The notes beneath the pieces are model-generated. The model ran no database searches. It saw only the letters and a program-made list of their open reading frames with translations, and was not told the DNA's origin. The position numbers were made by a program, and so were the translations under genes. DNA of 40,889 nucleotides, from positions 1 to 40,889 of the forward strand of contig QHPE01000130.1 of assembly GCA_003218945.1 (NCBI GenBank), in the 5' to 3' direction. Source of the DNA: Verrucomicrobiota bacterium. Lineage in GTDB: Bacteria; Verrucomicrobiota; Verrucomicrobiia; Chthoniobacterales; UBA10450. Positions 7,936 through 17,167 of the stretch are shown here, piece by piece; within the stretch, counting starts at the first letter, position 1; each line of letters opens with the position of its first letter.

Positions 7936-10116
7936 ATGGCGACGGCGACAATGGAACAGAAAAAAGCCCCGGCGAAAAGTCCGAACTCGCCGAATCGCAA
8001 GTTTCCGCTGGAACGAACGCGAAACATTGGCATCGCGGCCCACATCGATGCGGGCAAGACGACGATCACCGAGCGCGTTCTGTTTTACACCGGCATGATC
8101 CACAAAATGGGGGAGGTGCACGAAGGCACCACCGTCACCGATTGGATGGAACAGGAGCGAGAGCGCGGAATCACGATCACATCCGCAGCGACAACGTGCA
8201 CATGGGCGCAACGAAAAGAAGAAGGTGTTTACAAGATTTTTGAAGGGGTCAAGCAGCGCGTCAATATCATTGACACACCCGGCCACGTCGATTTCACCGC
8301 CGAAGTCGAGCGCTCGTTGCGTGTACTCGACGGCGCAATTGCCGTGTTTGACGGCGTAGCTGGCGTGCAGCCGCAATCGGAAACCGTCTGGCGTCAGGCG
8401 ACCAAGTACAACGTGCCGCGCCTGGCGTTCATTAACAAAATGGACCGCGTTGGCGCAGATTTCGAAATGTCCGTGGACAGCATCCACAAAAAACTCGGCG
8501 CGAATGCGTGGCCGGTTTTACTCCCGCTGGGGAAGGAAGATCAGCTGCGCGGCCAGCTCGATGTAATTAACAAAAAAGCGATCATCTATTCCGAGAACGA
8601 TCAGCTCGGATCGACCTACGAAGTGACCGATGTGCCGAAAGAGTATATGGACGCGGTTGAGAAGGCGCGCCACGAACTTATTCAACAGGTTTCCAACATC
8701 GACGATGAAGTCGCCGAGGCGGTGCTCGAAGAGCGTGAAGTCACCCCGGAGTTGTTGAAGGCCGGCATTCGCCGCCAGACGATCGCGAACAAATTTGTGC
8801 CGGTGATCGGTGGCTCCGCTCTCAAAAACATCGGTATTCAATATTTGGTCGATGCGGTTGTCGATTACCTGCCCAGCCCTCTGGACATTCCGCCGGCCAA
8901 AGGTCAGAACCCCGACACTGGCGAGCCAATGGAAGCGGTGACCGACGACAATGGCACGTTCTGCTCGATTGCGTTTAAGTTGTGGAGCGATCCGTTTGTG
9001 GGGAAACTCGTGTTCTTCCGGGTTTACTCCGGCACACTTAGCAAAGGCGATACGGTTTACAATCCGCGCACGAACAAGCGGGAGCGGATTTCGCGTTTAA
9101 TTCAGATTCAGGCGGACAAACGCGAAGATATCGAAACGTGTTACTCCGGCGACATCGCGGCGATTGTCGGAATCAAGAATATCACGACTGGCGACACGCT
9201 CTGCGATGAAGATCACCCGATCCTTCTCGAGCCGCCGTCTTTCCCCGATCCAGTTATTTCAATGGCGATTGAGCCGAAGACGAAATTGGACCAGGAAAAA
9301 ATGGGCACCGCGTTGCAACGACTCGCCGAGGAGGATCCAACTTTCCGCGTTTACACACACGAAGACACCGGACAGACCATCATCGCCGGAATGGGCGAGT
9401 TGCACCTGGAAATCATTCGCGACCGGATGTTCCGCGAGTTCAAAGTGGACGCGAACGCCGGCAAACCGCAGATCGCGTATCGCGAAACAATCACCGCTAG
9501 CGCGCATGGCGTTGGTAAATTGATCAAGCAGTCAGGAGGCCGTGGTCAGTATGGGCATGTGGAAGTCGACGTGCGTCCGGCCGAACGAGGCAAAGGGCTG
9601 CTTGTCGAAAACAAGATCGTCGGCGGCATCATTCCGAGGGAATACATCCCCGCGGTGAAAAAGGGCATCGACGAAGCGGTGCTTAACGGCGTGCTGGGCG
9701 GTTATCCTGTTGTGGATGTGGAGGTGGACATCGTTTACGGATCGTTCCACGAAGTCGATTCCAGCGAGATCGCATTCAAGATGGCGTCGATTTTCGCGAT
9801 GAAGGACGGTTTCAGGCAGGGCAAACCCATTCTGCTGGAGCCGATCATGAAGGTGGAGAACATCACGCCAGAAGAATATCAGGGCGATATTTGCGGCGAC
9901 CTGAGTCGGCGGCGCGGCGCGATCAATAGCATCGAGACCCGCGGTAACTTGGTGATCATTCACGCGCTGGTGCCGCTTGCGGAATTGTTCGGATATGCGA
10001 CGGCCATCCGGTCGTTGTCGAAAGGCCGCTCGAGTTATTCAATGGAGCCATCGCACTTCGAGCCGGTGCCGGCGAACCTCGTCGCAGCAATTCTCGATCA
10101 AAAGGAGGCGAAATGA
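7936..10116 (+). CDS. fusA: Translation elongation factor G
   Basis: EF-G is the GTPase that drives ribosomal translocation. GTPase motifs are G1 AHIDAGKTT (about residues 35-43), G2 RGITITSA, G3 DTPGHVDF, G4 NKMD and G5 GSALKN; the domain II to V regions follow, giving about 726 residues. A short insertion after TCTWAQRK (about 15 residues) precedes the VNIIDTPGH strand compared with the E. coli protein. I chose the ATG at 7936, which has AGGTGG 8-9 nt upstream; a GTG at 7924 inside rpsG is the alternative. tuf does not follow; rpsJ overlaps the stop by 4 nt. Confidence 0.96.
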   Translation: MATATMEQKKAPAKSPNSPNRKFPLERTRNIGIAAHIDAGKTTITERVLFYTGMIHKMGEVHEGTTVTDWMEQERERGITITSAATTCTWAQRKEEGVYKIFEGVKQRVNIIDTPGHVDFTAEVERSLRVLDGAIAVFDGVAGVQPQSETVWRQATKYNVPRLAFINKMDRVGADFEMSVDSIHKKLGANAWPVLLPLGKEDQLRGQLDVINKKAIIYSENDQLGSTYEVTDVPKEYMDAVEKARHELIQQVSNIDDEVAEAVLEEREVTPELLKAGIRRQTIANKFVPVIGGSALKNIGIQYLVDAVVDYLPSPLDIPPAKGQNPDTGEPMEAVTDDNGTFCSIAFKLWSDPFVGKLVFFRVYSGTLSKGDTVYNPRTNKRERISRLIQIQADKREDIETCYSGDIAAIVGIKNITTGDTLCDEDHPILLEPPSFPDPVISMAIEPKTKLDQEKMGTALQRLAEEDPTFRVYTHEDTGQTIIAGMGELHLEIIRDRMFREFKVDANAGKPQIAYRETITASAHGVGKLIKQSGGRGQYGHVEVDVRPAERGKGLLVENKIVGGIIPREYIPAVKKGIDEAVLNGVLGGYPVVDVEVDIVYGSFHEVDSSEIAFKMASIFAMKDGFRQGKPILLEPIMKVENITPEEYQGDICGDLSRRRGAINSIETRGNLVIIHALVPLAELFGYATAIRSLSKGRSSYSMEPSHFEPVPANLVAAILDQKEAK

Positions 10117-10424
10117 GCAACGGCCAGCGTATTCGCATTCGCCTGAAGGCGTTCGATCACCGAATGCTCGACCAGTCCGCGATGGAAATTGTGGACACTG
10201 CCAAACGCACTGGCGCACGCGTGGCCGGACCTATTCCACTGCCGACGTTGATTGAGAAGTTCACTGTGAATCGTTCGCCGCACGTGGACAAAAAATCGAT
10301 GGAACAATTTGAAATTCGCACGCACAAACGGCTGCTGGACATCATCGAACCAACGGCAAAGACAGTGGACGAATTGAAGAAACTGAACCTGCCCGCGGGC
10401 GTTGACATCACGATTAAAATTTAA
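10113..10424 (+). CDS. rpsJ: Small ribosomal subunit protein uS10
   Basis: S10 is a 30S head protein and also the NusE transcription antitermination partner. The 103 residues match the family length; [21 protein letters not shown], and [20 protein letters not shown] are diagnostic. It begins with ATGA overlapping the fusA stop, which joins the str and S10 groups directly without the intervening tuf gene. Confidence 0.96.
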   Translation: MSNGQRIRIRLKAFDHRMLDQSAMEIVDTAKRTGARVAGPIPLPTLIEKFTVNRSPHVDKKSMEQFEIRTHKRLLDIIEPTAKTVDELKKLNLPAGVDITIKI

Positions 10425-10461
10425 CCGGAGGCGCCTCTGAAACATTTTCGATCGCAAGGTC

Positions 10462-11187
10462 ATGAGCATCGGACTTCTTGGACAAAAAATTGGTATGACC
10501 AGCGTTTACGACGCGAAAGGTCGATTGTGTCCCGTGACCGTGATCGCAGTTGGCGATAACGTTCTGCTGCGCCGCTTGACCGCAGAAAATGAAGGTTATT
10601 CGGCGGTGCAGATCGGGTTCGGCGAGCAAAAGCAATCGCGTTTGACCAAACCGTTAATCGGCGAATTTAAAAAGGCCGGAGTCGAGCCACAGCGATTGGT
10701 GCGCGAATTTCGGCTGAAACGCGATCTTCCCGAAGGCGAAATTGATTTGACCGTTACGCAATTTCAGCCCGGCGACTTCGTCGATGTCATTGGCCGCTCG
10801 AAAGGCAAAGGTTTTCAAGGCGTAATGAAAAAGCACAATTTCGCTGGGCAAGGTGCGGCGCACGGTTCGAAAACGCACCGGCGCATCGGCGCGGTCGGCA
10901 ATCGCTCTACGCCGGGCCGCATTTGGAAAAATCAGGGTATGCCGGGTCACATGGGCGATCGACGTGTAACGGTGCAAAATCTTCAGGTCATGCAGGTGCG
11001 CGAAGCGGAGAAAATCATTTTGGTAAGTGGCGCGGTGCCGGGAGCCAACGGCAGTTACGTCATCGTGCGGCCTGCCATCAAACATCCCGAACGCCTGCTG
11101 GCCCTGCATGCTGAACATCGAAAGCACGAGGAAGAAGAGAAGGCGAAGAAGCCCAAGACCCTCCGTGAAATGGCGCAGAACAAATGA
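10462..11187 (+). CDS. rplC: Large ribosomal subunit protein uL3
   Basis: L3 is an early 50S assembly protein near the peptidyl-transferase centre. LGQKIGMTSVYDAKG at the N-terminus and the GKGFQGVMKKHNF, HGSKTHR, and PGRIWKNQGMPGHMG loop are intact; the Gln in NQGMPGHMG is the residue methylated by PrmB in other bacteria. The C-terminus has a charged extension (KHEEEEKAKK). rplD starts inside the stop (ATGA overlap). Confidence 0.96.
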   Translation: MSIGLLGQKIGMTSVYDAKGRLCPVTVIAVGDNVLLRRLTAENEGYSAVQIGFGEQKQSRLTKPLIGEFKKAGVEPQRLVREFRLKRDLPEGEIDLTVTQFQPGDFVDVIGRSKGKGFQGVMKKHNFAGQGAAHGSKTHRRIGAVGNRSTPGRIWKNQGMPGHMGDRRVTVQNLQVMQVREAEKIILVSGAVPGANGSYVIVRPAIKHPERLLALHAEHRKHEEEEKAKKPKTLREMAQNK

Positions 11188-11819
11188 GCGCGAAAGTTTT
11201 GACCACAGCCGCAGCGAAAGAAGCGAACATCGACATCATCGAGGACGGTCGCGGTACGCAGGCTGTGCACGATGTAGTAGTGGCAATGCGCGCTGCCAGG
11301 CGTTCCGGATCAGCGAACACAAAGACCAAAGCCGAAGTGGATTTGTCGGGTGCAAAACCGTGGCGGCAAAAAGGGACTGGTCGTGCCCGGGCCGGTTACA
11401 AATCGTCGCCGATCTGGAGAGGCGGCGGCGTCGTGTTCGGGCCGAAGCCGCGTGATTATTCGAAAAAAGTTGCGAAGTCCGTTCGGCGTCTCGCTTTTCG
11501 GAAAGCACTGAGCGAACGGATTAATGGCGGTGATGTCTTAACGATCGACAATTTCGTGGTACCGCAACTGAAGACGAAATCATTTGTCGATCTGGTCAGA
11601 GAACAAACGGACGCCGCGAAAGTGCTTATCGTTTCAGATTCGTTTGATGAGAAAACCTACAAATCGGCCCGCAACGTGAAGCCGGTCAGCTTAGCCACTG
11701 CCTCGGATGTGAACACAGAACAATTGCTCGGGTTTCAGAAAATTCTCATTACACAGAAGGCCCTCGAAAAGCTGGCCGAAAGAACACGTCCACCTTCGCC
11801 GAGAGTCACGCCACGCTAA
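11184..11819 (+). CDS. rplD: Large ribosomal subunit protein uL4
   Basis: L4 lines the exit tunnel; in E. coli it also represses the S10 operon, but no matching leader was identified here. QAVHDVVVAMRAARRSGSANTK and KPWRQKGTGRARAGYKSSPIWRGGGVVFGPKPRDY show the typical tunnel loop. Length 211 is normal. The stop is directly followed by the rplW ATG (TAAATG). Confidence 0.95.
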   Translation: MSAKVLTTAAAKEANIDIIEDGRGTQAVHDVVVAMRAARRSGSANTKTKAEVDLSGAKPWRQKGTGRARAGYKSSPIWRGGGVVFGPKPRDYSKKVAKSVRRLAFRKALSERINGGDVLTIDNFVVPQLKTKSFVDLVREQTDAAKVLIVSDSFDEKTYKSARNVKPVSLATASDVNTEQLLGFQKILITQKALEKLAERTRPPSPRVTPR

Positions 11820-12101
11820 ATGAACGAGCCATACGATATTATTAAGACTGCGTCGCTGACCGAGAAGTCGACATTACTGAGCGAGAAGCAGAACAAGTAT
11901 GTCTTCCGCGTCAGCCCGAAGGCGAACAAGATCCAGATCAAGAACGCAATCGAACGGCTTTTTCAAAAAACAGTCGTCGATGTGAACACTTGTAATTACG
12001 CGGGCAAGGAGAAACGCGTGCGTGGCCCGCTTGGGCGTCGCCCGCGGTGGAAGAAAGCAATCGTGACGTTGAAGGAGGGCGAGAAGATCGATCTGATATG
12101 A
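11820..12101 (+). CDS. rplW: Large ribosomal subunit protein uL23
   Basis: L23 sits at the tunnel exit and docks trigger factor and SRP. NEPYDIIKTASLTEKS, NKYVFRVSPKANKIQIKNAIE and the VDVNT segment are typical, as are the basic GRRPRWKKAIVTL end and the 93-residue length. A repeat element separates it from rplB, a gap unusual for this operon. Confidence 0.95.
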   Translation: MNEPYDIIKTASLTEKSTLLSEKQNKYVFRVSPKANKIQIKNAIERLFQKTVVDVNTCNYAGKEKRVRGPLGRRPRWKKAIVTLKEGEKIDLI

Positions 12102-12126
12102 AATCGCCTTACTTCAACATCAGCGC

Positions 12127-12225
12127 TGTCATCCTGAGCTGCGTAGACGGCCGAGGATCTCAGGATTTAGAGCGAGTAAAGGCCGAGAAGAATTCCAGAG
12201 ATTCCTCGCTCTGCTCGGCATGACA
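12127..12225. repeat. GTCAT-type palindromic element in the S10 operon
   Basis: The ends are TGTCATCCTGAGC (12127-12139) and GCTCGGCATGACA (12213-12225), an imperfect inverted pair enclosing about 70 bases. It is related in its ends to the element inside tgt. It lies in the only large gap between rplW and rplB, so the operon transcript probably carries this hairpin. Confidence 0.7.
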
Positions 12226-12236
12226 ATTTTGGTTTT

Positions 12237-13085
12237 ATGGCCCTTAAAGAATTTCGCCCATTAACTCCGACACTGCGTTTTAAGTCGCTGCCCGCGTTTG
12301 ATGAAATCACGAAGTGGCGTCCTGAAAGGAGACTTGTTGAGCCAAAAAAAAGAAGCGGCGGCCGCAACAACCGTGGTCGGCTGACGTCGCGGCACATTGG
12401 CGGCGGCCACAAGCAAAAATATCGCAAAGTCGATTTCAAACGACGCAAGCACGGCATCGCAGCGGAAGTGATCGGAATTGAGTATGACCCGAACCGCTCG
12501 GCCCGCATTGCTCTCATTAAGTACACCGACGGCGAAATGAGCTACATTCTCGCACCAAACGGACTTCGAGTCGGAGCGACCGTTTCCGCCGGGCTCGACG
12601 TTGCGTCTGACTTGGGCAATGCCCTGCCGCTTCGCGCGATCCCCTTGGGCACGAATGTTCACAACATTGAATTGACTCCGGGCCGCGGGGGCCAGGTCGC
12701 GCGCAGTGCCGGGCAACAGGCGACGCTCACGGCCCTCGAGGCTGGTTATGCATTAGTGAAAATGCCGTCTGGCGAAATTCGCCGAATTCACGAGACCTGT
12801 TTCGCGACCATAGGCCAGGTTGGCAACGTCGATCATATGAATGTTTCGAGCGGCAAGGCTGGGCGTACTCGCTGGCGAGGCCGGCGACCGCATGTGCGCG
12901 GCATGGTGATGAATCCCATCGACCATCCAATGGGCGGTGGTCAGGGTAAATCAAAGGGCGGTGGCGGTCGCCATCATCCTGTCAGTCCATGGGGTCAGTT
13001 GGCGAAAGGCTTCAAAACTCGTAGTAAACACAAACCAAGTGACCGTTTTATTTTGGAGAGGAAAAGACCCAAGAAAAGAGCGTGA
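12237..13085 (+). CDS. rplB: Large ribosomal subunit protein uL2
   Basis: L2 is needed for subunit association and peptidyl transfer. [35 protein letters not shown] and [13 protein letters not shown] are characteristic. The His of the IDHP motif (E. coli His229 region) is kept, while the second His of the usual DHPHGGG is Met here. Length 282 is close to normal. It starts just after the repeat element and has no obvious strong ribosome site. Confidence 0.96.
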   Translation: MALKEFRPLTPTLRFKSLPAFDEITKWRPERRLVEPKKRSGGRNNRGRLTSRHIGGGHKQKYRKVDFKRRKHGIAAEVIGIEYDPNRSARIALIKYTDGEMSYILAPNGLRVGATVSAGLDVASDLGNALPLRAIPLGTNVHNIELTPGRGGQVARSAGQQATLTALEAGYALVKMPSGEIRRIHETCFATIGQVGNVDHMNVSSGKAGRTRWRGRRPHVRGMVMNPIDHPMGGGQGKSKGGGGRHHPVSPWGQLAKGFKTRSKHKPSDRFILERKRPKKRA

Positions 13086-13086
13086 C

Positions 13087-13140
13087 GTGAATCGCAACTC
13101 GCGAATCGAAAGCGGCTCGGATTCACGATTCTCGAATTAC
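13087..13140. repeat. Short inverted repeat between rplB and rpsS
   Basis: GTGAATCG (13087-13094) pairs with GATTCAC (13120-13126), and further CGAATC/GATTC pieces lie between and after them. It fills the rplB-rpsS gap. The pairing is short, so its status as a dispersed repeat is tentative. Confidence 0.35.
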
Positions 13141-13156
13141 GAATAACTTGCAATTT

Positions 13157-13435
13157 ATGGCTAGATCGTTAAAGAAAGGACCCTTCGTCGAGTTGTATCT
13201 TCTGGAAAAGATCGACAAGATGAACGCATCGGGCGTAAGGAAACCGATCAAGACCTGGTCGCGACGCTCGATGGTGACGCCGGACTTTGTCGGCCACACG
13301 TTTCTGGTGCACAACGGAAAGACGTTCAATTCCGTCTTCGTTACCGAGAACATGGTGGGCCACAAGCTCGGCGAATTTTCGCCTACGCGCGTGTTTAGGA
13401 AACACGGCTCGCATACGGCGAAGGTCACGAAATAA
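13157..13435 (+). CDS. rpsS: Small ribosomal subunit protein uS19
   Basis: S19 is a 30S head protein contacting S13 and 16S r[46 protein letters not shown] and the [13 protein letters not shown] end are canonical; 92 residues is the standard length. I start at the ATG of MARSLKKG rather than the in-frame TTG nine bases upstream. In most bacteria rplV follows at once; here a non-ribosomal gene and repeats intervene. Confidence 0.95.
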   Translation: MARSLKKGPFVELYLLEKIDKMNASGVRKPIKTWSRRSMVTPDFVGHTFLVHNGKTFNSVFVTENMVGHKLGEFSPTRVFRKHGSHTAKVTK

Positions 13436-13527
13436 TTGCACATTGCAGATTGCAGATTGCGGATTGGCAGCTCGCGGCTACGTCGTGGGCTCGTGCAATT
13501 TGCAATTTGCAATTTACAATTTGCAAT
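13436..13527. repeat. ATTGCAGATTGC / GCAATTTGCAAT inverted simple repeats
   Basis: Left arm: repeated ATTGCAG-type heptamers (13436-13466). Right arm: GCAATTT heptamers repeated about four times (13495-13527). The arms are roughly inverse complements. The right arm overlaps the signal-peptide-coding region of the coiled-coil gene that follows. Confidence 0.65.
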
Positions 13528-14275
13528 CGGGTTTTGCGCGTATGCGCAGGGAAATAGTTCTTTGTCAGAATCCAAAAGCGGAACCGTCACGCAGTCGGCG
13601 AAGGCTGAGCCTGTGGCAGCGGAAACAGAATTGCGAAGACAATTGTCGATCGCGCAGGAATCGCTTAAGGCCTTGACCAGCAGCCTGGCGGAATCCAACG
13701 CGGAGGCGGAAGAACTGCGTCGCAGGTATTCCGATCTCCAGTTGCGAATGGAAGCGCTGGGTCTGGGATCGGCGAACAAGGATCGTGCGAAACTCGAGCA
13801 GCGGTTGCTCTCCGCAGTGAGCGATCTTGGGTTGGCGCAGAAAGCTCGTAACGAATATCGCGACCAGATGCTACGGCTGAACGAAGCGATCTTGCGTTAT
13901 TTTAAAACGTCGCAGGGCGGTGACGCGCAGGCGCGCATGGATGTAGAAGCGCAATTGCGCAGCACGAACGAGCTGGTGACGAGATCGACAAACGGGTCCG
14001 GGGCCGCGGAGCCGACTTTAATGGACGGCAGCGTGATCAGTGTTAAGGAGGAATGGTCGTTTGTCGTCGGCAATCTTGGCGAAAACCAGGGAGTGAAGAT
14101 CGGGATGCCTATGCGGGTAATGCGGGAGGATCGAAAGATTGCAACGCTGCGGGTGGTAGATGTGCGACAGAAGGTATGCGGCGCGGTCGTTCAGGAAATG
14201 GATTCGAGGAAGGAAAAGATTAAAGTGGGTGACCGCCTCCAAGTGGATGCGCAACCCGATGTGAGTTTGAAATAA
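13493..14275 (+). CDS. Secreted or periplasmic coiled-coil protein within the S10 operon
   Basis: Unrecognised family. From a GTG at 13493 the protein has about 260 residues. It begins VQFAICNLQFAIGFCAYAQG, a plausible signal peptide ending AYAQ, but without the usual basic n-region unless the upstream in-frame TTG at 13436 is used (RRLRRG-type stretch). A coiled coil follows, rich in Glu, Leu and Arg (from about ELRRQLSIAQES to LEQRLLSAVSDLG). A compact C-terminal domain contains EWSFVVGNLGENQGVKIGMPMRVMRE and ends KIKVGDRLQVDAQ, resembling the small beta domains of some envelope proteins. The hydrophobic core is encoded by the GCAATTT repeat. Its place between rpsS and rplV is abnormal; co-transcription with ribosomal genes is likely. 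Confidence 0.7.
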   Translation: MQFAICNLQFAIGFCAYAQGNSSLSESKSGTVTQSAKAEPVAAETELRRQLSIAQESLKALTSSLAESNAEAEELRRRYSDLQLRMEALGLGSANKDRAKLEQRLLSAVSDLGLAQKARNEYRDQMLRLNEAILRYFKTSQGGDAQARMDVEAQLRSTNELVTRSTNGSGAAEPTLMDGSVISVKEEWSFVVGNLGENQGVKIGMPMRVMREDRKIATLRVVDVRQKVCGAVVQEMDSRKEKIKVGDRLQVDAQPDVSLK

Positions 14276-14281
14276 AGGAAA

Positions 14282-14364
14282 GGTTAAAAGAGTTACAAGA
14301 GTTACATTGCTTAAAAGAAAGAGCGTTCCTGTTGTAACATTGTAACCCTTTTAACTTTTTAACC
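14282..14364. repeat. Long inverted repeat before rplV
   Basis: The arm at 14282-14306 (GGTTAAAAGAGTTACA core) pairs imperfectly with 14333-14364 (TGTAAC...CTTTTTAACC). About 26 bases separate the arms. Together with the repeat at 13436-13527 it brackets the coiled-coil gene. The 3' arm includes T-runs, so partial termination is possible. Confidence 0.65.
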
Positions 14365-14374
14365 TCGCGAAGCG

Positions 14375-14851
14375 ATGGAAGTCAGATCGACATATAAATA
14401 TGCGCGGATTTCGCCCTTCAAGGTGCGCGAAGTCACGCGTGAGATTCAAGGGCTGCCTGTTTCGGCGGCGCTGGATTTGCTTGCGTTTACTCCGAAGAAA
14501 GCGGCGTCCTTGATCGGCAAGACCCTCAAGAGCGCAATCGCCAACGCCGAGAACAACGCGAATCTCAAAGCTGACGGTTTGGTGGTGAAGGAAGCGACCG
14601 TGGGTGAAGGACCGACCTTGAAGCGGATCATGGCACGTGCCCGCGGTAGCGCCAGCCGGATTTTGAAGCGCACGAGTCATATTCGCATCGTGCTTTCGGA
14701 CGAAATCGCCATTGAGACGCGAGCGACACGAAAAGCGAAGCGAAAAGCCGAAAAGAAAGCGACAAAGAAGGAGAGTAAGAGCGAAACCACTCAAAACGCG
14801 TCGGGCGAGAGCAAGTCGGACAAAAAGACCGCCAACCAGCCAAACAAATGA
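14375..14851 (+). CDS. rplV: Large ribosomal subunit protein uL22
   Basis: L22 spans the 50S subunit and forms the tunnel constriction (macrolide site). YKYARISPFKVREVTREIQG, KKAASLIGKTLKSAIANAENN and GPTLKRIMARARGSASRILKRTSHIRIVL are canonical. The core ends near residue 112. A Lys/Glu/Ser-rich tail of roughly 40 residues follows, so the protein (158 aa) is much longer than the E. coli one (110). rpsC follows 11 nt later. Confidence 0.95.
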   Translation: MEVRSTYKYARISPFKVREVTREIQGLPVSAALDLLAFTPKKAASLIGKTLKSAIANAENNANLKADGLVVKEATVGEGPTLKRIMARARGSASRILKRTSHIRIVLSDEIAIETRATRKAKRKAEKKATKKESKSETTQNASGESKSDKKTANQPNK

Positions 14852-14862
14852 GGTAGCAGCTT

Positions 14863-15555
14863 ATGGGACAAAAGGTTAATCCAATTGGGTTTCGTCTGAA
14901 CGTGAATCGCGACTGGCGCTCACGCTGGTATGCGTCGCCACAGGAATTTCCATCGTTTTTGCACAATGATCTGAAGATTCGCGATTACGTGAAGAAGAAG
15001 CTGCAGTTTGCGGCAGTCGCCAAAATCGTCATTGAGCGGGCGTGGAACTCCATTCGCGTAACGATTCATACGGCGCGTCCCGGAATTGTGATCGGACGCA
15101 AGGGCGCGGAGATCGAAAAGATGACGGAAGAAATTTCTAAGATGGCCGATGGCAAACAGGTGAAGATCGACATCCAGGAGATCAAAACCCCTGAGCTTGA
15201 CGCACAGCTGGTTGCCGAAAACGTGGCGCTACAGATTGAGCGGCGCATCGCGTATCGGCGCGCGATGAAAAAAGCCGTGCAGACGGCGATGGATTTTGGC
15301 GCGGAAGGCATCAAGATTCGTTCCTCCGGGCGGCTGAACGGCGCAGAGATCTCGCGTTCGGAATGGTATCGGGAGGGAAAAATCCCACTGCATACATTAC
15401 GTACGGCGATCGATTACGGGTTTGCGGAAGCCAACACCGTTTACGGAAAAATCGGAGTGAAATGTTGGATTTGTAGAAAAGAAGAGCGACCCGCAGAAGC
15501 GCCAGCTGCGCCTGCTCCTCCTCCGCCGCCACCGGCCGAACCAGCTGAAGTTTAG
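14863..15555 (+). CDS. rpsC: Small ribosomal subunit protein uS3
   Basis: S3 lies at the mRNA entry site. [22 protein letters not shown], the KH-domain GXXG loop in [13 protein letters not shown], and [22 protein letters not shown] are diagnostic. The C-terminus has a Pro/Ala-rich tail with a run of prolines. GAGGT precedes the ATG by about 9 nt. Confidence 0.96.
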   Translation: MGQKVNPIGFRLNVNRDWRSRWYASPQEFPSFLHNDLKIRDYVKKKLQFAAVAKIVIERAWNSIRVTIHTARPGIVIGRKGAEIEKMTEEISKMADGKQVKIDIQEIKTPELDAQLVAENVALQIERRIAYRRAMKKAVQTAMDFGAEGIKIRSSGRLNGAEISRSEWYREGKIPLHTLRTAIDYGFAEANTVYGKIGVKCWICRKEERPAEAPAAPAPPPPPPAEPAEV

Positions 15556-15566
15556 GAGGGATCTCT

Positions 15567-15992
15567 ATGCCATTGATGCCAAAACGCGTGAAGTATAGGA
15601 AAGCCCAGCGCGGGAGCCGAAAGGGGACTGCTTCGCGCAATCTCACCATCGATTTTGGCGAGTTCGGATTGCAGACACTCGAGCGCGCGTGGATCACCAA
15701 TACGCAACTGGAAGCCGCGCGGGTCGCGCTCACCCGCAATATGAAGCGCAAGGGAAAATTGTGGATCCGTGTTTTCCCGGATAAACCGGTAACGGCGCGG
15801 CCACCGGAAACTCGCATGGGCAAGGGCAAAGGCCAACCTGAGTCCTGGGTCGCCACCGTGCGGCCCGGCAATGTCCTCTTTGAGCTGGACGGTGTGCCGG
15901 AATCGGTCGCGCGCGAGTCTCTGCGACTGGCAGCGGACAAGTTGCCTGTGCGCACGAAGTTTCTTTCACGCCATCACGTGAGGGCTGCCTAA
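15567..15992 (+). CDS. rplP: Large ribosomal subunit protein uL16
   Basis: L16 lies near the A site and is needed for late 50S maturation. [60 protein letters not shown] are canonical. The Arg of the RMGKGKG loop, hydroxylated in E. coli, is present. 141 residues; a GGAGG ribosome site lies 8-9 nt upstream. rpmC starts five bases after the stop. Confidence 0.96.
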   Translation: MPLMPKRVKYRKAQRGSRKGTASRNLTIDFGEFGLQTLERAWITNTQLEAARVALTRNMKRKGKLWIRVFPDKPVTARPPETRMGKGKGQPESWVATVRPGNVLFELDGVPESVARESLRLAADKLPVRTKFLSRHHVRAA

Positions 15993-15997
15993 CAACC

Positions 15998-16201
15998 ATG
16001 AAAATGAAAGAGCTCACCGAGTTAGTTATGGACGAGTTGCTCACAAAGCGACGCGACCTCCGCCAGGAAAGCTTGCATCTGCGTTTGCAACAACAGAGCG
16101 GTCAGCTTGAGCAGCCGAGCAGGCTCCGATTACTGCGGCGTGATATTGCAAGAATTGAAACAGTGCTATCTAAGCGCGGGAAAAAAGCGGAGAGGAAATA
16201 A
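15998..16201 (+). CDS. rpmC: Large ribosomal subunit protein uL29
   Basis: A small two-helix protein at the tunnel exit beside L23. [57 protein letters not shown] is seen in pieces as the typical helical hairpin with the R.DIARI.T signature. 67 residues fits the family, and the position between rplP and rpsQ is standard. Confidence 0.92.
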   Translation: MKMKELTELVMDELLTKRRDLRQESLHLRLQQQSGQLEQPSRLRLLRRDIARIETVLSKRGKKAERK

Positions 16202-16205
16202 GATC

Positions 16206-16505
16206 ATGCCCGAGCAAGAATCGTCATCACCGGCTGCATTAGCCCAAGCTGCGCGCGCGAATCGCGCCGCGCGTAAAACCCGCACAGGCGAGGTGGTTTC
16301 CAGCAGCATGAATAAAACGATCGTGGTGCGAACAGTGACGCGCGTGCCGCATCCGAAGTTTGGCAAGATCGTGAAGCAGATGAGAAAATTCTATGCCCAT
16401 GATGAACAAAATCAGGCAAAGCCGGGCGATACAGTCCGCATCATGGAAACGCGCCCACTCAGCAAACTCAAGCGATGGCGCCTTGTGGAAGTCATTCAAA
16501 AATAA
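16206..16505 (+). CDS. rpsQ: Small ribosomal subunit protein uS17
   Basis: S17 is a primary 16S-binding OB-fold protein. [60 protein letters not shown] are canonical. I start at the ATG of MPEQESS, which gives 99 residues with an N-terminal extension (about 20 residues, Ala-rich) before the core; longer in-frame starts lie inside rpmC and are unlikely. Confidence 0.94.
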   Translation: MPEQESSSPAALAQAARANRAARKTRTGEVVSSSMNKTIVVRTVTRVPHPKFGKIVKQMRKFYAHDEQNQAKPGDTVRIMETRPLSKLKRWRLVEVIQK

Positions 16506-16511
16506 ACTTCG

Positions 16512-16877
16512 ATGGTTCAAATTCGATCCAGATTGGATGTGGCTGACAACACCGGCGCGCGTATGGCGACGATGATCGGTGTCATTGGCAAACAGACGCG
16601 TAGCGCCGGGATCGGCGACGTGATCACTGCTAACGTGAAGGAAGCGAGCCCCAATGGGACTGTGAAGAAAGGCGAAGTAGTCCGCGCGGTCCTCGTGCGC
16701 ACAAAACAGCCCATCCGACGCGACGATGGCTCGCTGCTGCGCTTCGACAACAACGCCATCGTGATTATTGATAAAGATTTAAATCCACGCGGCACCCGGA
16801 TATTCGGGCCGGTCGCACGCGAATTGCGCGAGCGTAACTTCATGAAAATTGTGTCGCTCGCCCCAGAAGTTTTATGA
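16512..16877 (+). CDS. rplN: Large ribosomal subunit protein uL14
   Basis: L14 is at the subunit interface (bridge B8). [72 protein letters not shown] are diagnostic, with 121 residues. rplX begins with an ATGA overlap of its stop. Confidence 0.96.
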   Translation: MVQIRSRLDVADNTGARMATMIGVIGKQTRSAGIGDVITANVKEASPNGTVKKGEVVRAVLVRTKQPIRRDDGSLLRFDNNAIVIIDKDLNPRGTRIFGPVARELRERNFMKIVSLAPEVL

Positions 16878-17167
16878 ACCGCATCAAGTGTCACGTTAAA
16901 AAAGGCGACCACGTCGAGGTCATCGCTGGCAACTATCGTGGCTCTTCAGGACGAATTCTTGCGGTGTTTCCAGGGAAGCAGCGCGTGTTGGTGGAAGGCG
17001 TCCGTATTATTAAGAAGCACCTCCGCAAATCGCAGGACAACCCAAGCGGCAAGATCGCCGAGCGCGAAGGCCCAATTCACATTTCGAATGTGCGATTGCT
17101 CGAGCGCGAGAAACCGGAAAAGGAGAAAAGGAAACCCAAGAAAGAAGCAGACAAAAAGGCGGCGTAA
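16874..17167 (+). CDS. rplX: Large ribosomal subunit protein uL24
   Basis: L24 initiates 50S assembly through a KOW domain. [22 protein letters not shown] is the KOW motif, followed by [15 protein letters not shown] and GPIHISNV. A Lys/Glu-rich C-terminal tail of about 25 residues is present. The stop overlaps a possible 37-codon frame by one base (TAATG). Confidence 0.95.
   Translation: MNRIKCHVKKGDHVEVIAGNYRGSSGRILAVFPGKQRVLVEGVRIIKKHLRKSQDNPSGKIAEREGPIHISNVRLLEREKPEKEKRKPKKEADKKAA

Noticed and set aside
7849-8487. 212-codon frame on the minus strand
   Set aside because: It lies wholly opposite rpsG and fusA, whose protein-level motifs are certain; its translation is His/Arg-rich with no family features. 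It is an antisense shadow.
13436-13527. CRISPR-like array
   Set aside because: The repeats are short 7-bp words in tandem without spacers, and no cas genes are nearby.
15311-15955. 214-codon minus-strand frame
   Set aside because: Opposite the end of rpsC and rplP; Ser/Arg-rich, no domain. Shadow of real genes.
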